A stretch of 64,000 bases of DNA. Origin: Icerya purchasi. Its lineage: Eukaryota > Arthropoda > Insecta > Hemiptera > Monophlebidae. A program made the translations under genes and the position numbers. Shown one piece after another: positions 11,669 through 23,814 of the stretch. The notes below the pieces were generated by a model. That model made no database searches and was not told the DNA's origin. It worked only from the letters and a program-made list of their open reading frames with translations. The stretch is from contig CM077115.1 of assembly GCA_039619475.1 (NCBI GenBank), positions 444,448,792 through 444,512,791 on the forward strand. Reading direction: 5' to 3'. Each line of letters begins with the position of its first letter. Position 1 is the stretch's first letter.

Positions 11669-13027
11669 ATTAAAATTACAAAATAAAAAATAAAAAATAA
11701 ATAAAAACGGCAAAAGATCGATGATAATTACATTTAAAATAGAATGAAAAAGGAACACATCAATAATTCTACTAGAACAACATAGTATTACATATTAATT
11801 ATTAAAATCCGTAGGTAAAATTCATACAAATCTTTGATATTGTAAATTAAGTTTCTCTGTTATAACAAATTTTTTCATAGAGGCTTCTTTTGGGGGAAAT
11901 TCCCCCTATCCCCCCTCCCCCAACGTGGATCCGCCACTGAATAACAAGACCTAATGCAGAACACATATGTGTATAAGACCGTGACCGAGAGTTGAGTGAA
12001 TGCGTAGGGTATAGTTTGTTTGTTTTTTTTTTCAAACTAATGTAATCTATGCAGTGTACCCAGTTTGAAGTAATCACGCGTGCGAGCAATTAAAATGCAC
12101 GCACGAATTGATTTGATTTTCGAACATGTGTGTGTGTGTCTATCTTCCCGATCGCTTACGAATTTGAAATAGGTTGTTACATATATTTCAAGTTAATGTA
12201 AATTCGTAACGGAGTTAATTTGAAAAAAGTAGACAAATTTCTTATTTTATAGAATAAAAATGATTAAAAAAAGAAATGGAAATAACTTGTTGATAATACT
12301 GATTTATCAAGTATCTTTTTATGTTGCTAAAAAGTTTTATTGCGGTTAATTAAATTCTGTTCCGGTAATATTTTATTTTAATCCTTCGCAATGTATTGTA
12401 AGAAAAAAAGAAAAAAAAACACATACTAACAAATGCATCGATGTGTGATATTCTATATTTTGTATTCATTCTTCTTTTTCTTCCACCGTGTACGATCGGT
12501 ACGATAATAAATTCTTTTAGTGTCCATTAATTAACATAAAAAAGCTTATGTATACTACACCTGGCGTAATAATAAATAAACAACAATTAGCGCGTGCATA
12601 ACTCATATTGGACACTTACCTATTTTTCGCACTGCGGTAGTATTCGCACGCATCGCCTACTTAACTTGGACATGGCCTAATTATTCTAATCGCGTCTTTA
12701 ATAACGATATGCCGTCTTCTCCGAAAATCGTCTGAAATATATGTTTTTTAAGCATTCAACACACTATCCTTCCTGCGGATTTTCTGCTTCAGTGTTGCAT
12801 ACGATTGGGATTGTGTGTTTACTCTGCGAGTAAATATGTTTGACACTTGATACCGAAAAAGTTGTTAGTATATTGATTTTTTTTTCGATTATCTTCGCGA
12901 TCTTAATAAGTTTCTATTTTATCGTGTTTTTGTTTTTTTTTTTTTGTTTTATTTAAAGTCTTTGAATAACAATAATATTTTACGTTGTTTATTTTTACTT
13001 ATACTCGATAATACATATTTTAAAAAA

Positions 13028-13073
13028 GTGGTGGGGTGGTGGGGTGGTGGGGTAGTGCGCGCGGGGGGGGAGG
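13028..13073 (+). repeat. G-rich tract, G-quadruplex candidate
   Basis: Three GGGG runs separated by TGGT, then TAGTGCGCGC and a run of eight G. This fits the usual four-run G-quadruplex pattern with short loops. It stands out strongly in AT-rich surroundings. Confidence 0.65.
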
Positions 13074-14207
13074 AAAGCGATATGCATTTACAATTAAGAA
13101 AGTTATCATTTTGTAAAGTCCAAAAATTTTATAATTACCTTTATAAATTGAAAATCTTAGCATTTCCTCTTTTTAATTTTTACCGGTAAGACATTCTTAG
13201 ACCGTACGAGACGTTATAATACCATGTTGTAGTAGAAATTTATTTTTCGCGAGTGTGTACATTCATTTCTGATATTTTCTTTTTTTCCTTTAAATAAAAA
13301 CTTTTAAAGTACTTTTTGTTGTTGTTTTTGTTTTTTTTTAAAAGTTTAAAACGAAACTTATTCGAAATTTTGTATCGTTTAAAAACAGTCAAATAGCGAT
13401 AATTTTGTAAAGTTTCCATCAAACATTACGACTATTGGTAAAAACACGAAAAGAGTTCCCTTTCACTTCTGGATTTCTCGATTGCGTCCGATAAGCGAAA
13501 GATTCAAATGAAATTACATAGATATTATTAAAATCTATTTGATTTTTTTAGTATTTTGTTAATTCACGCTAACAGTTTGCGCGAGACTACACACTGCTTG
13601 CTTCGTTATATTAATTATAGCACGTGTTGAACTCGTGTATTCGCGACATTGTACACAGGTGTGTTTCGTTGTCATCTTGGCGGTCGTGCGCGGTTTACCC
13701 TAAAACATTAGAACTTTAGCCTGCATTGGTAGAATGCCATTTTTTCCTTTCAACTTTACTCCGCTAACATCGAAGTTTGTATGAGACTTCGATATTTCAA
13801 CGAAAAGGAATTTACAATTACACAATTTGTTCTGTGAAAATGAAGATTCGTCTGACTTTTGTTGTTTTTTTTTGTTTTTTTTTTTTTTTTTTAATTAATC
13901 GTTTAATAAAAATAATGTTAACGTAACCATCATTTGGATAAATATATAAGCAAGAAATAAAGCTCTATAATTGCACGATGAGCTAAAATTGATTAAAAGC
14001 AATTCGCCGTCCGTAATTCGGTGAATTTTTTAAATAGTTATGCGTGCAATTTTTGTTGATCATTTATTTGCCGAAATAATTATTAATTGTTTTACGTTAT
14101 CCCATATATATTATCGAATATTTTTAATTTTCACTACTATGATATGTAAATTTATAATAAAATTATATTACAGTTAGAATTTAAAAATGAAAAAAAAAAA
14201 AAAAATA

Positions 14208-14232
14208 AAAAATAAATAAATAAATAAATAAA
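14208..14232. repeat. (AAAT)n tandem
   Basis: About six AAAT units directly after an A-run. Confidence 0.85.
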
Positions 14233-14558
14233 AGGTTCCCGAACCGGCGAGAAAATGTTTCGTAAAGCTACGTCCAAACGATTTATTATCGAAATACGGC
14301 GTCTGGTGTATTGAGCACAACTGGATGGATGATGTTCCTGCAAAAAAGTAGTCGGAATAAAGAATTCGATCAACGCGCCACGTTCCACCTTTACTTGCGA
14401 ACGCGTACTCTATAAAATAATTATTGTTCTTTTATTTACTTCTCCTCCAACGATGAATATCGTCGATACACTAAAAATATATGATTTTATCGGATATTAA
14501 TTCTACGCAGCTGAACTTTTAGAAAGCGAAAAAAATATTAATGCATTTTCGTTAAAGT

Positions 14559-14589
14559 CCCCCCCCCCCCCCCCCCACACACACACACC
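14559..14589. repeat. C18 run followed by (CA)n
   Basis: Eighteen consecutive C, then about six CA units. Confidence 0.95.
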
Positions 14590-14884
14590 TTCGCCTAAAT
14601 ATAAACAACTCCGAAAAAAAACGAAAAGCTCGGGCATCTCTCCCTTTCAATTTATTTTTTATGACGTTTCCGATCAGAGTTGGAATTTATAATTTTTAAC
14701 TAAAAATGACCGTTAAAGAATTATTCTGAAAATCAGTGGCACTTTTTAAATGAAAGAAATATAATTGCAAAAAACGAAAAAAAAGTAACGCTTATAATTT
14801 CACAGAGACAAACGTATACAGCAGTTGTTAAAATTAAAATATTGTATAATTTTTTTCTTTATTTTCTGTTTTACTTTCTTCCAG

Positions 14885-14947
14885 TCTAACACCAACCCTT
14901 TTTCTATTCAAGAACCTGGCCCATATACATTCAGAGCTATACAAATG
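14885..14947 (+). CDS. candidate exon 2 of the uncharacterised gene
   Basis: 63 nt between a long pyrimidine-rich acceptor (TTTACTTTCTTCCAG) and the donor ATG|GTATGT. In phase 0 it reads SNTNPFSIQEPGPYTFRAIQM broken here as SNTNPFSIQE + PGPYTFRAIQM, 21 residues with no stop. One other frame is also open (LTPTLFLFKN...), but only the phase-0 reading joins both to the ATGGAA exon upstream and to the 71-nt exon at 41860. The P-G-P-Y piece resembles a few receptor families by eye, but it is too short to use for a family call. Confidence 0.5.
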
Positions 14948-16799
14948 GTATGTATTTGATTAATTTTATAATTGATTTATTTACCGTAGCTTATACGCGT
15001 CCGTACAAAGTTTCAATATATGCAAATGATCGCATAAAGTCAAAGTTATCTGTAGATAGAAGTTGAAAATGAAGATGCATATCACGTAGAAAATACGTGT
15101 AAGACACTACAACCAACAAACAGTTCTCAAGCTAACACCCTTTGCGACATTTTTCAGAAGAACGGACCATCCTTTGAGAATTGCTTATTATACAAATTTT
15201 TAAAATGTACTTCAATTATTTATGTATATAATATTTCAAACGTGTAACTTTTTAAATTGGTTTTTGCGATACATAATTCAAAATGTGACAATTTTTCTTA
15301 TATATATATATATATATATACATATAAACATATAAAAGTATACATTACATTTTTTTTTTTTTTTTTTTGGTTTATTTTATTGTTCCTTTTAATTTTTTAA
15401 TATAAGAAAAATACATACAAGTAGGTAACTTATACATACTTTAAAATTGTTCATATATCACGCGAATATTACAAAAATGCACATCCACCGACTTGCACCA
15501 ACATTTAACGTATTCAAATTTGTAAAAATTCAATGGTGCTTCTTATGTAAAAAAAATTGATCGTATTTGTCTGTTGCTTTTTTTGGTTAATTTGGAAATA
15601 TCCTCCGTCTCCCATTTTACATAGGAATGAAATGTAATGCGATCATTTATATTTTTATTAATGCTTAACAGTTTACATTGCAGAGAGCTAGTGGTTCTCT
15701 GAAACCGCCAAAACGCTAGTAATTGTTCAATTAAGTTTACCTAAATAAATTTAATTTTTGATTGCGATACAAAACAAATAATTTTAAACATGATGCGCAT
15801 GCGTTTAATGTGTAGCTCTATAAAAAAGTCTTGGGCGATTGGCTTTATTAGAATTAGGCAAATTAGCAGTAGTAGTAAAATATTTTGTTGGGGTTTATCT
15901 TTTCTTTTTTTTTTATATATATAGATTCTCCATATCATACACATTCATATGTCTATATATATACATACATGCATACGTACATTACATATATACATACATA
16001 TGTACATATATACATACATTTATACATACATTTATACATATATCCATATATACATCACGTGTGTACAAGTTTCGATGACGGATTGTGCGTTCTGTGTTCA
16101 CGGTGCTGTGCTTACATAAAAACATCTTGGTGACGAAAGTTTGTTATAAACATTTATATTCCAACGGTTACGGGAAAGACGAGTAGTAATCGGATTTTTT
16201 GTTCAGATTCTTTTTCTATAGATGATTTTTTTTTTTTTTTCTCTCTCTTCAATGTCGATATTTATTTATCGTTGGGTTAAGCATTATCGGCTCTAGCCAA
16301 AGTGTAGCCAATTGCTAAACTTAAAAATGTCGTATAAAATTACGATACTAGAATCAATCTCCGATGAAATTAAATGCATAAACAAATTAGCTGTTATCAC
16401 AACGCATAATAAAAAAGAAACAAAAGGAAATATACGTATGTTAACTGAAAGCATTTTAATTACGGGTTGAAAAACCATTCAATGTGATAAGAACCCGATG
16501 CAATGAAAATTTAGCAATTAATACAGAACTCACCTCATTATAGACGAGGTGAAAAAACTAGAAGCACTAAAAAAAAATACCGTGGGATGGCCAAAACTTA
16601 GCACAATAATAACTGCGGTAGAATAAACTTGTGCCAATAAAGCAGCTTCGGGCGCAAAAAGCGCCAATCGCGGAAATGTAAATAAGAAAATTACTGATAA
16701 AGTGTGCAAACCATCCCCGATAACACCATCAAGGAGGACACCAAAAACAGTTCGACAAATTGAAAACGCACTTGATAAAAGACGAACCCGTAGGAGACG
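14948..16799. other. no gene recognised; microsatellites
   Basis: Holds a TA repeat at 15299-15322, a T-run near 15350-15368, and a TACATA-type array at about 15913-16055 that creates Tyr/Ile-rich false frames. The stretch 16490-16800 could be gag-like upstream sequence of the LINE that follows, but stops break all frames. Confidence 0.45.
15913..16055. repeat. TACATA-type microsatellite array
   Basis: Irregular tandem of TATA, TACATA and CATT words over about 140 bp. Confidence 0.85.
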
Positions 16800-17160
16800 T
16801 ATTAATCACTCCCTTCTAGCCCTCTTCACGTTTTCGTTTTTCCCTGTCCTCTTCTCCCGATTGTCCCCTTCATAATTCCATCTCTTCTCTCATATGTGAT
16901 GCAAACCGCACATCTTCTTTGAATGCCCTGCCCTTGATTCCGAGCGCTCTGTTTTCTACTCCAAAATCTTGGCACTGGGTCTTCCTGCTCCGGATAATTC
17001 TTCCTTTGTCCTTTCCTTTTCATCTCCAGATATAATAATAATCCCTGTACTCCAATCTTTCCTAAGCTCCATTTCTAATCGTCTCTTTACTTAACCGTTT
17101 CCTTAATTTCTGTTGTTGTTGAGTCAATGGCGCTGGCGCGCCCAAAAAAAAAAAAAAACA
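16800..17160 (+). mobile_element. 3' end of an I-superfamily-like LINE
   Basis: Plus-strand frames contain CDANR...ALDSERSVFYSKILALGLP and end SNRLFT with TAA at 17092-17094, matching the C-terminal Cys/His segment after the RNase H domain of the element at 17784-18440 (CDANHIFFECPALRDER). An untranslated tail ending GCGCGCCC runs into a 15-base poly(A) at 17144-17158. A frameshift lies in the Cys/His part. 5' truncated. Confidence 0.7.
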
Positions 17161-17783
17161 AAAAAGAAAAGAAAAAATAGAAGAAAGAAAAATTGAAAAC
17201 CTATTTAAACGAAGAAACTAAAATACTGACACGGGACGAGCGGCTATTTTGAAAAGCTATAAATGTACTCGTCGTCATCGTCGCAGCTCTTCGAACGAGA
17301 GATAGCGTGCAACTCATATGATCCGATTTCTGGCATCTGTCACTGTTTTCTGAAATATTTTGCTAATCAGATTCGATGTTATCATTATTTCCAGTCTTCT
17401 TTTCTTTCTGTAGGGTTTCCCAAATGCACTAAATGAAAATAAAGTCGAATATCCCTCATCGGCCCTTCAATTAAAAAGCGAGAAACCTCTTTTCGAGTGG
17501 TTCTTTGAGGGATGCATCATGATACAGACTAGGAAATGATTAAACAAAAGCTACCTGAGGAATGTCACAAAGCGTTTAAGAAATGTACAAATTAGGAAGA
17601 AAACTGGTGAAGGAAATAGAGAGACGGTGAACCGAGAATCAGTTGAAAAGTAGTACTTCCCATCGCTGTAAAATCGGTTGTAATTGACGTAAACGAATGA
17701 AACAAGTTTTAAAATGTAGAAAAAAAAAAAAAAAAAAAAGTATATTAAATCAAAATATACCATCACTTTTCAACGTAGTTGTC
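17161..17783. other. no gene recognised
   Basis: Non-repetitive spacer between two LINE tails, with A-runs at about 17165-17180 and 17718-17738. Nothing supported. Confidence 0.4.
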
Positions 17784-18440
17784 TTTTTTTTTTTTTTTCC
17801 AACAACAAGAAAACTAAGTTAATAAATTAAATAACTAAATGGTACGAAATGGACGCAACAAAGGACAGCAGTGCGGACACCACAGAAGATGAAGGAAAGG
17901 AGAGGATAAAGGAAGAGTTACAGGGCACAGTAGGGAGACCTAATGACAGGAGCTGACTGTATAAAAGGTAGCGTTCGTCACGAAGAGCAGGACACTCAAA
18001 GAAAATGTGATTAGCATCACATGTACGAGGAGGATCACAATCGCGGAGAGAACAATCAGGAGAAGGCGATAGAGCAAATCGAAAGCGAGAGGAAGGGAGG
18101 AGAGAATGATTGATCCGGAGATGAATTAGGGAGACAATAGAAGAGCGACGACTGAGAGGAAATAGAATGGAACCAAGACAGGGAACGAGGAATTGGCTGA
18201 ATGAAACGGTAATGAGAATGACGATTAGAAAATAGGGAGGGATAAATGTCCTGCCAAAGTCTGGCGTGATTGGAGGTGGATAAGGAAAGGATATCTGAAG
18301 AAGGGAAATGGTTGAGGAATGAATCAAAGCGACCAGCAGAACGAGCCAAAGAATCGGCTGCATCGTTGCCATCAATTCCGGAATGACTAGGGACCCACAA
18401 AAAATCAATGCGAATAGAACGGGATGACTGCAAAGTGGAG
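17784..18440 (-). mobile_element. LINE fragment with RNase H domain (I-superfamily-like)
   Basis: Minus strand. A frame at 18056-18433 carries the RNase H signature IDFLWVPSHSGIDGNDAADS followed by LARSA; an overlapping frame at 17827-18408 carries the C-terminal CDANHIFFECPALRDER segment and ends SISYHLVI. The switch between them marks a frameshift. RNase H downstream of reverse transcriptase is characteristic of I, R1 and related LINE clades (established). Poly(A) tail, read as T, at 17784-17798. Reverse transcriptase is missing, so strongly 5' truncated. Confidence 0.8.
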
Positions 18441-18522
18441 GTAAGAGAACGAATTGAGAGAATAATATAGCGTCTTCTAATTCAATAATTTTTCTAAACG
18501 TAAAATGAATTTTTCAAATCCG

Positions 18523-19515
18523 TTATTGAAAAATATTCTTTGTCTTTTTCTCTGAACTATTCATTAACAAATTGCTGAATTTCGTCGTTCGAGTTGAAGC
18601 GGTGTTGCCCTTAAGGTCCTCCTTCAGCAGCGAAAATAAATAGAAATCGAACGAGGTAAAATCGGGGCAATGAAAAGGAGGATGCGGAACGATTTCAAAA
18701 TTTAAGCGCTCGATCTTTGCATTCGTTTGAGCGCTGCGGTGAGGGCACGCATTGTTGCGATGCAGTAAAAAGCAAGTAAAAGCAGAGGCCGAATCCTTCG
18801 AATTCTGTTCTTTAGTTTCTGTAATGTGGCGCAAATGACTGTTCGAATTTATATTAGTACCATGGGCCACGCATTCTTTACGAATAACACCGCGGACGTC
18901 CCAGAAAATGGTCAGCCTGACCTTTTCAGCTGATTTTGCCGACTGGAATTTTTGAACACGAGGAGAGGTTTGGTGTCGGTCCCCCGTTGAGATTGGCTTT
19001 TTGTTTCAGAAACGTAATAGAATACCCGTGTTTTATCATCCCCGGTCACTATGCTTCAAAGGAGAGAACTGCTTTCTTGACGGTAGCGTTTGAAAAATTT
19101 TTTACTCAATTCCACTCTCTTATTCTTCATGTTAACATCCGAGGGACTTTGTGCGCGCCAACTTTTCGAAATTTCAGTTCTTTATTGATGTTACGGTTGA
19201 CTTCTACGCGTGAAATGTCCAAATAAGCCGCGATTTCATCCTGAGTAATCTGTCGGTTGACGCGAATCAGTTCACAAATCTACAACTATTGACAATCGCG
19301 CTGTTTTGGAACGTCCCGATCGTGATTTGTCGAACATTGAAAGAAGTCCACGATTCGGATTTTTCGTAGCAGCAACACATCGACGAACATTTTCTTATAT
19401 CGATCGTTTTATTCTCGTAAACATCCCGTAAACATGAATGAATCTGTTTCGGCGAACACCCTTTTGCAGCTAAAAATTCGCGATTACCGTGTATCACTTC
19501 AACCAAACACACCAT
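18523..19515 (-). mobile_element. decayed mariner transposase copy
   Basis: Minus strand, almost full-length coding region in broken frames. The N-terminal part (19267-19515) reads EVIHGNREFLAAKGCSPKQI, the mariner helix-turn-helix region. The C-terminal part (18523-18870) reads NNACPHRSAQTNAKIERLNF, then EIVPHPPFHCPDFTSFDFYL and LLKEDLKG, matching the last two catalytic blocks of D34D mariners. The second catalytic Asp is Asn (NNAC in place of DNA). The middle is frameshifted. I could not define terminal inverted repeats. Confidence 0.8.
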
Positions 19516-19778
19516 TCATCTTTCTTTTCCACGGCAACAGAATACGACAGGTAAACCAAATCTAAACAATATGTTAGGCTTTTGCATATAAAACTTGTTT
19601 CAATCATTTATTTCGATTAGAACCGGTTTTAGAGGGGTGAAGGTATTACTTTTTTCAACTGATCCTAATAAGGAGATATATATGACATAAAACTATTGCG
19701 TCACTAAGTAATTAAGTCTGAACCAACGCAGCAAAAAAAGTGATGTACCTAAATGCAAAAATTGTCAAGGTTTCCATG
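19516..19778. other. spacer, nothing recognised
   Basis: Short AT-rich stretch between the mariner and the next LINE tail; may contain the unrecognised mariner end. Confidence 0.35.
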
Positions 19779-21990
19779 TTTTTTTTTTTTTTTTTTTTTT
19801 TTTTTCTAATTGGCCTTCCCCCAGAAACAAATAGAAAGAAGAGAAGTCGGTTATATTTTAATCCGATCAGAGAAGTCTTTGCTGAAAAGCAATCAATATA
19901 GCAGGTAGTGAGGAGGGAAAGGACAGAAGATAGGAAGCACAATAAGGAGTAGGAAGCCTAAGCCTCGACAAATAGGAATACAAAGCAGAGCGCTCCACAA
20001 ACATAGATAAACACTGGAAGAACGCATGATCGACGTCGTAAATAACTGCATCATCAGAATGGAGAGGAAATCAAGGAAAAGCGAAATCTGGAGGAACGCA
20101 ACAAAGAATGACCAAAACGCATACGAATAACAGAAATATCACAACGTCGAAGAGAGGAATGCAAAAGAAACCATGAATAGAGAGGAAGCATAGGTGTCCG
20201 ACCAGTACCCGATATGAAAGCTTTTACATATCGATAGGAGGTTAGCGGATGGAATTTTTTAAAAAAAAAAAGAGGCGAGAAGAAGCAGCAACGCGAGCCA
20301 AGGAATCAGCCGATTCATTACCAAATATGCCCCATTGGCTGGATACCTACAGCAAATCAATGTTAACGGAATGGAGAGAGGAGAACGATTATGGACGAGT
20401 GAGAACGTATACGGAGAGAATAATAAAGGCGCACGAATGATCAAGAAGGGGTGAAGATATGGCCTGAAGAGGGCGCTCAAAAGGAGTCGGAGATAATTAA
20501 AAAATTAGAGGAAAGGTGATTCGAGAAAGTAAAAATAATAGAACGTGGGATAGTCAATAATTCGTTTATGAATATGGAAAGAAGGAGGACGAAGAAAAAG
20601 GTTCTGATAGGTTAAAATCGGGAAGGATGAAGGAAGCTCCAACACCAACAGGCCCCTTCGAACCATTCCCGTGTAAATGGTAACATGAGAAGGAAATAGG
20701 GAATTGATAGTGCCATAGAGTATCCGTTTAATTATGGCTCGGGGGAGGTTTTTAGAAAATGAGGGAAGAATAAATACCTTAGGATGATGACAGAAATTGG
20801 TGAAGTTAAAGGAAAAATAGAGGAAATTATTGAAAGCTAAAATGAACTAAGACGATGTGAAATAAATGCCAGAACAGGGGTTTTGCTAGGAGTAAAACGC
20901 CAGCTATTATAAATCGAAAGGAAGTACTGAACAAGAGTAGATTAACAAGGAAACGAAAGCCTAAATAGGATATCTACGAACGGACAGGGGTGACGAATTA
21001 GATTCAGCAAGAATAGCAAGAATTGGAGAGGATTTAAGTGTGCTAAGACGAAGGCGAGAGTTTTGAATTACTTTTAGTTTAGAGAGACGGGCATTGAACG
21101 CACAACCATAAATAAAAGAACAATAATCAGATTTGGAACGGATAATAGATATTTGTAAAGAGAAATAAGAATATACCGGATGATCGCTACCTCATTTGGT
21201 TGGCGACAGAGCTTTCAGCATTTGATAGTAGAAGCAGAAAGATATCTAATATGTTCAGAGAAGAGCAAACGACTATCGAGAAAGATACCAATACACAGAA
21301 ACAATTAACACGAGAAAGAGATATACTGTTTAAGGATAGATTAACCAAAGCAGAGTTGTAGGGTCGAATGGTAAAAATAGTATAAGAAGACTTAGCGGGA
21401 GAAATCGAACGATTAACTAAGGAAGGAGAATGTTCTAGCACAATCATTGGCTGCTAAAATATTCTTAGACGAGGAAAACAGGAGAATGTCGTCCGCAAAA
21501 AATAAAGAATAGAAATTTAAACGAAGAAAAGCTATACTGATAGTATAGATGTTAAAAAGAATAGGACTGAGGGAGGAACCCTGAGGAAGACCTCGGAAAA
21601 CCTTTCTTGGAGCATTAAGAGATGGAGAGGAGAAGTGGATAGAACGATTTGACATGAGACTGATAATAAGGGAAGAGAATTTAATTGGGATATTAATTGG
21701 CGTCATTTTATCTCTTAGAGTGGGAAGATGAACATTATCAAAATCAGAGGAAACATCAATAAAGGAAGCTAGGGTGAAATGTTTTTGGATAAAATAGACT
21801 TATATAACACAATCAGAAGGATCAGTACCAAGCCGAAAGCTGAACATATTGTTAGGAAATACATTATTATGCTCCAGCCACCAAACAATAAGCATACCCT
21901 CAAATAGTTTTCTAATGCAGGATACCACAGGGAAATAGGGCGTAGCGAAGAATTTTTTTTAGAAATGGACGATAATATACACAAAGAATT
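19779..21990 (-). mobile_element. I-superfamily-like LINE, reverse transcriptase and RNase H
   Basis: Minus strand. Order 5' to 3': finger motif (LRPISL at about 21930), template-binding GLPQGSSLSPILFNIY and catalytic FFADDILLFSSS in the frame 21413-21706 (ADD at about 21488-21496), thumb (21187-21447), then RNase H motif GIFGNESADSLARVA at about 20285-20330, and a 27-base poly(A) read as T at 19779-19805. Several stops and frameshifts break it, including one where TGG or similar became TAG just before VSSQWGIF. The catalytic FADD is kept. Endonuclease and ORF1 are absent. Confidence 0.85.
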
Positions 21991-22039
21991 GCTGCTTTAA
22001 AGCTACCGTATGTGTAAAATGTAGTGAAAATCTTAAAAC

Positions 22040-23762
22040 CGAAAACTGTGCCTAAACCGGGTAACATCTAAAGTGAAATGTGCAAACTGTGGCGAAGGTC
22101 ACATTGCGAACTGGAAGGGATGTGCTGCTTATAAAAAAAAAAAAAAAAAAACAGTTGACAAGACATACCCCAAGAAAACCGCGACAGTTCAAGGGATTCG
22201 GCCGAAGTGCACGACCGAAGAGACGCGCATACCAAGTCAAATCAAAAAGACAACTCTGATTTATCGCGTGTTTTAGATTCATTGAATCAAAAGTTAATAA
22301 AAATTATTGCTAGACTGGATAGACAAGAAAAAGTTCCGCAACATCCGGTGCTTAAAGAGCAAAGAAAACAGAAATGACTACTACATTGAGGATGATAACG
22401 TGGAATGCAAAGAGGCTAATCCAGCGTAAAAATGAACTAGAATATCTTCTGCTCGAGGAGAAAGTAGATACAGCGCTAGTTTCTGAGACGCATTCTACAC
22501 CACGGTCGTATGCTAAAATTAAAGGATATAGAGTATTTACGCCTCTGAAGTCATAAAGCCCAAGGAAGAGGAGCAGTAATATAATTAAAGATTCGATAAA
22601 GCATTTTGTGACCGAGGAATATTAACAAGAATACATTCAGGCAGCAAGCATTCGAATTAACGGTGGCAGCAATAATGATCTTTCTGTCTCGGCAATATAT
22701 TGTACACCTGGATGTAGATGAAGACAAATTTACGGACTACTCCCTTTCTTTGGGTGGCCGACTTATAGTTGGAGTATAATTCCAAACAAACATACCGGGG
22801 GAATCGAGACTAATTACTCCCAAGGGTCGAACACTATTAAAATCGATACGAAAAGTTGGTGCAGATATTGTCTCATCAAGAAAGCCAACATATTGGCCAA
22901 CCGATGTAAAAATTTACTTGACTTCCTTGTAGTAAAAGGAATATCTTCCAACTACGTGGAAGTCGAAGGGCTATCTGACATCGGATCATACTCCAGTGTT
23001 ACTTACACTAAGTTCATCTGTTTTAATGAAACGAAAAATGTTGTTAACCTTTACAGATAAAAACGCTAACTGGGTAAAATTTAAAAGTATATTAAATGGC
23101 GCTCGGTAAAATTGTCAGTAAGACTAAAATCAGCTTCAGAAGTAGAGAATCTGCGGTCGAAAAATGTGCCAATGATGTTATTCATGTTGCTAAAATGGCA
23201 ACGCCTCGTATAGTGCCAGTGAAGTGTCGAGGACCTGCTTGTCCCATGGAAATTCTTTAGTTCAACAGAAAAAGAAAGCGAAAAAATTATGGCACAGAAC
23301 GCAACACTCAGCAGCTAAGTCGAAACGGAATCGTATTAGCAAGATACTTTGTGAAAAAATTAAAGAGGTTAAAAGTGAAACCTTCCATTCATATTTAAGT
23401 AGCCTTTTTGCTTTGCCCGATTCTGAATATTCTCTATGGAAGGTTAAAAGAAGAATGGAGAGGCTACAAATACAGTTTCCAGCTATTTGGGAGGCAAATT
23501 TGGGCACGCAGCGGAGTGTAGATAAAGCAGATGCGTTCGTCGATCATCTTGAACAGGTTTTCCAACCAAACGATGCCCCATGTCAGACTTCAGCATTAAT
23601 CGTCCATTCGAAAAAACGAACGTAAATATTAAACTCTTTTCCGCGGTGGAAGTAGCCAATGAAATCGATAAAAATTGAAATATCATAAAGACACCCCCGA
23701 ATATGACGAAATCAGTCCTCAAATAATTAAGGAAAACTACCAAGAACTGCTATTATTTTTCT

Positions 23763-23814
<52 letters not shown>

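Larger units (their letters stand above)
9615..11939. mobile_element. possible hAT-like element defined by CAGnGGCGGATCCA ends
   Basis: CAGAGGCGGATCCA at 9615 is matched by the inverted TGGATCCGCCACTG ending at 11939. This terminal sequence is typical of abundant non-autonomous hAT-like elements of arthropods as I know them. I find no matching 8-bp target duplication (AGTTTAAT left, AATAACAA right), so the two ends may belong to different insertions. The interior holds the foldback element 10018-11240 and a partial copy 11241-11668. No transposase seen. Confidence 0.45.
11940..14884. other. no gene recognised (intron 1 in the model)
   Basis: Contains a short TG run (12125-12137), a G-rich block at 13028-13073, a run of 18 C followed by CA repeats (14559-14589), an AAAT tandem (14208-14232) and many T-runs. 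Open frames here lack any recognisable domain. Confidence 0.45.

Noticed and set aside
14885..14947. Resemblance of NPFSIQEPGPYTFR to CD36/SNMP-type receptors
   Set aside because: Only a few residues agree, and the exons that follow (basic, then acidic, no membrane segment) do not fit that family.
15839..16133. Tyr/Ile/His-rich plus-strand frames
   Set aside because: Translation of the TACATA-type simple repeat.
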